Shown here piece by piece: positions 6,516 to 9,441 of a stretch of 9,441 nucleotides of DNA. Location of the stretch: assembly GCA_003451635.1 (NCBI GenBank), contig DMAT01000428.1, forward strand, positions 1 through 9,441, in the 5' to 3' direction. The notes below the pieces were generated by a model. That model searched no databases and had not been told where the DNA came from. It saw nothing but the letters and a program-made list of their open reading frames with translations. Both the position numbers and the translations under genes were made by a program. Each line of letters starts with the position of its first letter. The first letter of the stretch is position 1. This stretch comes from Syntrophus sp. (in: bacteria) (GTDB lineage: Bacteria; Desulfobacterota; Syntrophia; Syntrophales; UBA8958).

Positions 6516-6583
6516 TGTCATTCCCCGACTTGATCGGGGAATCCAGAAAATGCTGGATCGTCCGGTCAAGCCGGACGATGACA
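6516..6583. repeat. 68-bp three-hairpin palindromic repeat between nuoD and nuoE
   Basis: The element is flanked by TGTCAT (6516-6521) and ATGACA (6578-6583). Each 31-bp arm is itself a hairpin: ATTCCCCGA (6520-6528) with TCGGGGAAT (6534-6542), and CGTCCGG (6559-6565) with CCGGACG (6571-6577). In the middle ATCCAG (6541-6546) pairs with CTGGAT (6553-6558) around a 6-nt loop at the exact centre. The arms differ in sequence, but each keeps its own pairing, and the two 5-nt loops are CTTGA and its complement TCAAG. This resembles the dispersed 'TGTCATTCCC...CCAG' extragenic palindromes of many proteobacteria (compare the ATTCCC-N8-GGGAAT dRS3 core in Neisseria). It is probably a non-autonomous mobile or REP-like element. 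Mobility cannot be shown from one copy. Confidence 0.85.
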
Positions 6584-6646
6584 AATAGCAGGTTTTATTT
6601 GATACTGTGTAGATAAATTAGAAATTGGACCTCTTAAGGGTGATAA

Positions 6647-7135
6647 ATGCGACGCAAGCTGGCTGAACAATTTACGGAAGAGAAAATGGCGATGATGGAC
6701 GCCGTCATTGAGGAGTACCGGGAAATACCGGGAGCCCTGCTTATCATTTTGGAGAAAGTGCAGGATGTCGCCCGCTACCTGCCCGTCGATCTGCAACGCT
6801 ACATTGCCTGGAAGCTGGGGATACCGGCCAGCAGGGTTTATGGCGTGGCCACCTTCTATTCCTACTTCAGCATGGTTCCCCGGGGAAGGAAGGTTGTCAA
6901 GGTCTGCAACGGGACCGCCTGTTACGTTAAACGTTCCGAAGAGATAAAAGAAAGGTTGAAACAGAAAATCGGCGTTGCCGAGGGAGAAGTTTCCGCCGAC
7001 GGCGAATTCTCGATTGAAGAAGTGCGCTGCCTCGGCGCCTGCGGCCTGGCACCCGTGGTTGTCGTCGGGGAAGAAACCTTCGGACTGATTGATCCGGAAA
7101 ATGTCGGAGAAATACTGGAGAAAGTATCATTATGA
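6647..7135 (+). CDS. nuoE: NADH-quinone oxidoreductase subunit E / HndA-like [2Fe-2S] protein
   Basis: The product is a 162-residue subunit of the electron-input module. It has an N-terminal helical part ('ALLIILEKVQDVARYLPVDL', 30-49; 'VYGVATFYSYF', 64-74) and a thioredoxin-fold [2Fe-2S] domain with four ligands: Cys87 and Cys92 in 'CNGTACYVKRS', Cys128 and Cys132 in 'CLGACGLAPV'. These define the N1a cluster of the 24-kDa family, which also includes HndA/HydC of NAD(P)-linked hydrogenases. The ATG at 6647 has AGGG at 6637-6640, six nt away. The stop overlaps the next start (ATGA). It is the first gene after the palindromic repeat. Whether it serves complex I or a hydrogenase/formate dehydrogenase cannot be told from this subunit alone, but the upstream nuoA-D favours complex I. 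Confidence 0.93.
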   Translation: MRRKLAEQFTEEKMAMMDAVIEEYREIPGALLIILEKVQDVARYLPVDLQRYIAWKLGIPASRVYGVATFYSYFSMVPRGRKVVKVCNGTACYVKRSEEIKERLKQKIGVAEGEVSADGEFSIEEVRCLGACGLAPVVVVGEETFGLIDPENVGEILEKVSL

Positions 7136-7524
7136 CCATGGACGAGCTAAAACAGATCAAAGAGAAATACATCGACGAAAGGCGAAAGGAAATCGAGGAA
7201 GGGTACATTTCCGTCGACGTGCATATGGGTACCTGCGGCATCGCCTCGGGGGCAAAAAATATCCATCAGGCCCTCCTGGAGGAGATGGGGAAAGCAGCGG
7301 TTACTAACGTGAAGCTAAAAATTACCGGCTGTGCGGGGCTGTGCAGCATGGAACCCATGATTACCGTATTGATTCCCGGAGAGTCGCCCGTAAAATACGG
7401 GAAGCTTGACTCTAAAAAAGTCCGGGAGATCTTTTACAGCCATATCCTGGGGGGACATCCCAAGGTTGAGTACGCCATCGGCCACGGCCTCGAAAGTCCG
7501 CAGAAGCGAGTGGAAATAGAATGA
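7132..7524 (+). CDS. HndB-like thioredoxin-fold ferredoxin-type protein
   Basis: The product is a 130-residue protein with an N-terminal charged helix (1-24), 'VHMGTCGIASGAKNIHQAL' (30-48), 'VTNVKLKITGCAGLCSMEPM' region (57-76), 'PVKYGKL' (86-92) and a C-terminal 'HILGGHP' (104-110). This pattern is that of HndB, the small [2Fe-2S]-type subunit of the NADP-reducing hydrogenase of Desulfovibrio, and of related genes placed between NuoE-like and NuoF-like genes. Only three cysteines occur (Cys35, Cys67, Cys71), one fewer than a classical thioredoxin-like [2Fe-2S] site, so cluster binding is uncertain. The gene overlaps its neighbours by ATGA on both sides, so the three proteins are probably made together. 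A second in-frame ATG at 7138 is possible. E. coli-type nuo operons have no such gene. Confidence 0.8.
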   Translation: MTMDELKQIKEKYIDERRKEIEEGYISVDVHMGTCGIASGAKNIHQALLEEMGKAAVTNVKLKITGCAGLCSMEPMITVLIPGESPVKYGKLDSKKVREIFYSHILGGHPKVEYAIGHGLESPQKRVEIE

Positions 7525-9308
7525 TATCATCGGTTAGCAGAATTGCTTACTGCGCGAGCAGTAAATGCAAATTCCGCAAGCACATCGACATGAAAGAGCT
7601 CCTGAAGAAGTCCCTTCACGAGCTGGGCTACGGGGAGCGGATTCCCCTGGTGGAGACGGACTGCCTGATCTCCTGCCATCAGGGTCCGTCCATTATGTTT
7701 CTGCCGGGAGGCAAGGTATTCCAGGTCCTCACCGAGGAAAGCTTCACCGAGACCCTGAAGGACCTCTTTTCTACCCTTCAGCATCCCACGTCACCCCTCT
7801 TTAGCGAACCCCGGACGGCGAAGGAGATTCCGGGAATCGAGAGCGTCGATTTCTTTGCCAAACAGAAGCTGATTGTCCTTCGCAACCGCGGCCACATCGA
7901 TGCGGAGAGCATTGAAGAGTACATTGCCCATGACGGTTATTTAGGCCTTTATAAGGCGTTGACGGCGTTGACGCCGGCAGAGGTCGTCGGCGAGGTCAAG
8001 ATCTCGGGGCTCCGGGGGCGGGGCGGCGCCGGTTTCCCGACGGGAAGTAAATGGGATGAAGCGAAGAAATACAAGATTTATCCCAAGTACGTTATCTGCA
8101 ACGGCGACGAAGGCGACCCCGGGGCGTTCATGGATCGGAGCGTAATGGAATCGGACCCCCATGCCGTTTTGGAGGGGATGATCATCTGCGGTTACGCCAC
8201 CGGGGCCAATCAGGGATATGTTTATGTTCGCGCCGAATATCCCCTGGCGTTGAAAATGCTGGGGACGGCGATTGCCAAGGCAAGGGAAAAGGGGTTCCTG
8301 GGGCGGAATGTTATGGGTACGGGTTTTGACTTCGATATTGAAATTTATCCCGGCGCCGGCGCCTTTGTCTGCGGCGAGTCCACGGCCCTCATGTTTTCCA
8401 TTGAGGGAAAGCGGGGCATGCCCCGGACCAAACCGCCCCGCTCTACGGAATCCGGGCTCTGGGGAAAGCCCACCTGTCTCAACAATGTGGAGACCTTTGC
8501 CAATATTCCCCAGATCATCCTCAACGGCGGCAACTGGTTTAGCAAGATCGGCGCGGAGGACAGCACGGGCACCAAGGTGTTCTCCCTCACGGGGGCCGTA
8601 AAAAACGTCGGTCTCGTGGAAGTGCCCATGGGTACGGATGCGCGAACGATTATCTTTGACATCGGCGGCGGCATCCGGGGAAACGCCAAGTTCAAGGCCG
8701 TCCAGTTGGGAGGACCCTCGGGGGGATGCCTCACGGAAGATGATCTCCATCTGCCCGTGACCTTTGATTCCCTTCAGGAGGCCGGCGCCATGATGGGCTC
8801 CGGGGGCATCGTCGTCATGGACGACTCCAACTGCATGGTCGATGTAGCCCGGTTTTTCACCCAGTTCTGCGTTGACGAATCGTGTGGAAAATGTGTGCCC
8901 TGCCGGGTCGGCTTAAAGGTAATGCTGGGAACCCTCGAAAAGATCATTACCGGCAATGGAGAACCGGAGGATCTGAGAGTCCTTGAAAAACAGGCCCATC
9001 ATATTCAGGCCACCTCCCACTGCGGCCTCGGCCAGGCGGCGCCGAACCCGGTGCTCAGTACGCTGCGGTATTTTCGCCATGAATATGAGGCCCATATATT
9101 TGAAAAGCGTTGTCCCGCCCGGGTTTGTGTTGACTTGATCCACTTCGAGATCGACCGGGAAAAATGCACAAAGTGCGGTCTGTGCTTCAAAGTATGCCCC
9201 GTGGATGCTATCGCCTGGCAGAAGAAGGAATACCCCGTTCTCAACAAGGAAGCTTGTATCCGTTGCAAGTCCTGTATCCGGGCCTGCAAGTTCAAGGCGA
9301 TTGTTTAG
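7521..9308 (+). CDS. nuoF: NuoF/HndC/HydB-type NAD(P)H-oxidising flavoprotein
   Basis: The product is a 595-residue protein, longer than the roughly 440 residues of E. coli NuoF because domains are added at both ends. An N-terminal thioredoxin-like [2Fe-2S] domain has Cys11, Cys16, Cys48 and Cys52. The 51-kDa core carries 'GLRGRGGAGFPTGSKW' (163-178, FMN/NADH), 'NGDEGDPGAFMDR' (194-206), 'GAGAFVCGESTAL' (278-290) and the N3 [4Fe-4S] ligands Cys455, Cys458, Cys461 ('SCGKCVPC') and Cys501. A C-terminal 2[4Fe-4S] ferredoxin domain has Cys549/552/555/559 and Cys579/582/585/589. The linker 'HIFEKRCPARVC' (525-536) holds one His and two Cys, where HydB-type proteins are reported to have a zinc site. 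It oxidises NAD(P)H with FMN and passes electrons to the iron-sulfur chain. The same architecture occurs in bifurcating hydrogenases. The start ATG overlaps the preceding stop. Confidence 0.93.
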   Translation: MISSVSRIAYCASSKCKFRKHIDMKELLKKSLHELGYGERIPLVETDCLISCHQGPSIMFLPGGKVFQVLTEESFTETLKDLFSTLQHPTSPLFSEPRTAKEIPGIESVDFFAKQKLIVLRNRGHIDAESIEEYIAHDGYLGLYKALTALTPAEVVGEVKISGLRGRGGAGFPTGSKWDEAKKYKIYPKYVICNGDEGDPGAFMDRSVMESDPHAVLEGMIICGYATGANQGYVYVRAEYPLALKMLGTAIAKAREKGFLGRNVMGTGFDFDIEIYPGAGAFVCGESTALMFSIEGKRGMPRTKPPRSTESGLWGKPTCLNNVETFANIPQIILNGGNWFSKIGAEDSTGTKVFSLTGAVKNVGLVEVPMGTDARTIIFDIGGGIRGNAKFKAVQLGGPSGGCLTEDDLHLPVTFDSLQEAGAMMGSGGIVVMDDSNCMVDVARFFTQFCVDESCGKCVPCRVGLKVMLGTLEKIITGNGEPEDLRVLEKQAHHIQATSHCGLGQAAPNPVLSTLRYFRHEYEAHIFEKRCPARVCVDLIHFEIDREKCTKCGLCFKVCPVDAIAWQKKEYPVLNKEACIRCKSCIRACKFKAIV

Positions 9309-9320
9309 CAGGCGCCTCGG

Positions 9321-9325
9321 GGAGG
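9321..9325 (+). promoter_or_regulatory. Ribosome binding site of the downstream NuoG-like gene
   Basis: GGAGG lies 10 nt before the ATG at 9336, slightly long but usable spacing. It supports a separate start for the last gene in place of the overlap used upstream. Confidence 0.65.
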
Positions 9326-9335
9326 AAAGAAAAAA

Positions 9336-9441
9336 ATGGCCCTTACACTGAAGATCAACGACATCGAAGTTACGGCTCCGAAGGGAAGCACGATCCTGGA
9401 AGTAGCCGAGCAGGCGGGGGTATTCATCCCCACCCTGTGTC
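9336..9441 (+). CDS. NuoG/HndD-type [2Fe-2S] protein, N-terminal fragment (partial)
   Basis: Only 35 codons are visible before the window ends. They read 'LKINDIEVTAPKGSTILEVA' and then 'EQAGVFIPTLC', the start of the plant-type [2Fe-2S] ferredoxin domain that begins NuoG, the HndD/HydA catalytic subunit of NAD(P)-linked [FeFe]-hydrogenases, and the alpha subunit of NAD-linked formate dehydrogenases. Cys35 would be the first cluster ligand. The gene lies 27 nt after nuoF in the same operon. NuoG is the most likely identity because nuoA-D are upstream, but the hydrogenase and formate dehydrogenase alternatives cannot be excluded from this fragment. Confidence 0.8.
   Translation, partial: MALTLKINDIEVTAPKGSTILEVAEQAGVFIPTLC

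Noticed and set aside
6599..6646. Internal promoter before nuoE (TTGATA at 6599-6604)
   Set aside because: No acceptable -10 box lies 16-18 nt downstream, so it is not listed, although transcription starting within this gap cannot be excluded.
7941..8750. Long open frame of 269 codons on the minus strand
   Set aside because: It lies wholly inside nuoF on the opposite strand, shows no recognisable domain, and is explained by the codon use of nuoF. The same applies to the minus-strand frames at 1119-1688, 1731-2156, 2717-3229 and 5773-6153.

Overview
The window looks like chromosomal DNA from an anaerobic bacterium, most likely of the former Deltaproteobacteria (Desulfobacterota; something like Syntrophales). 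That placement is inference. It rests on the NuoA-D genes being joined to an Hnd-type NuoE/HndB/NuoF set, on an NtrC-family sigma-54 activator, on a moderately GC-rich composition (judged by eye), and on a palindromic intergenic repeat of a type common in proteobacteria. All genes are on the + strand.

Region 1 (1-2147) is information processing and RNA repair. It holds the 3' end of gyrA (DNA gyrase A), then archease (291-704), then rtcB, the GTP-dependent 3'-phosphate RNA ligase that archease activates (717-2147). Gaps are 22 and 12 nt, so archease and rtcB are very probably co-transcribed, perhaps with gyrA.

Region 2 (2148-3902) has a 329-nt intergenic stretch with many inverted repeats, including two mutually exclusive hairpins close to the next start codon. 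It is followed by a complete response regulator of the NtrC family (receiver, AAA+ sigma-54 activation domain, Fis-type HTH) with an unusual receiver active site, and a probable intrinsic terminator. No partner histidine kinase is present in the window.

Region 3 (4078-9441) is a respiratory-complex operon: nuoA, nuoB, nuoC and nuoD, tightly overlapping, then a 139-nt gap containing a 68-bp three-hairpin repeat, then nuoE, a small HndB-like thioredoxin-fold gene and a long NuoF/HndC/HydB-type flavoprotein with extra iron-sulfur domains at both ends. The window ends 35 codons into a gene with the N-terminus of a NuoG/HndD/FdhA-type [2Fe-2S] protein. NuoE, the HndB-like protein and NuoF would form the NAD(P)H/flavin electron-input module. 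NuoB, C and D form the quinone-reducing arm, and NuoA belongs to the membrane arm. The input module resembles those of NAD(P)-linked or electron-bifurcating hydrogenases more than that of textbook E. coli complex I.

No CRISPR array, tRNA, rRNA, transposase or phage gene is visible. The least explained parts are the structured 2178-2425 intergenic segment, the Cys-rich receiver loop of the regulator, and the repeat that sits exactly between the two modules of the nuo operon.
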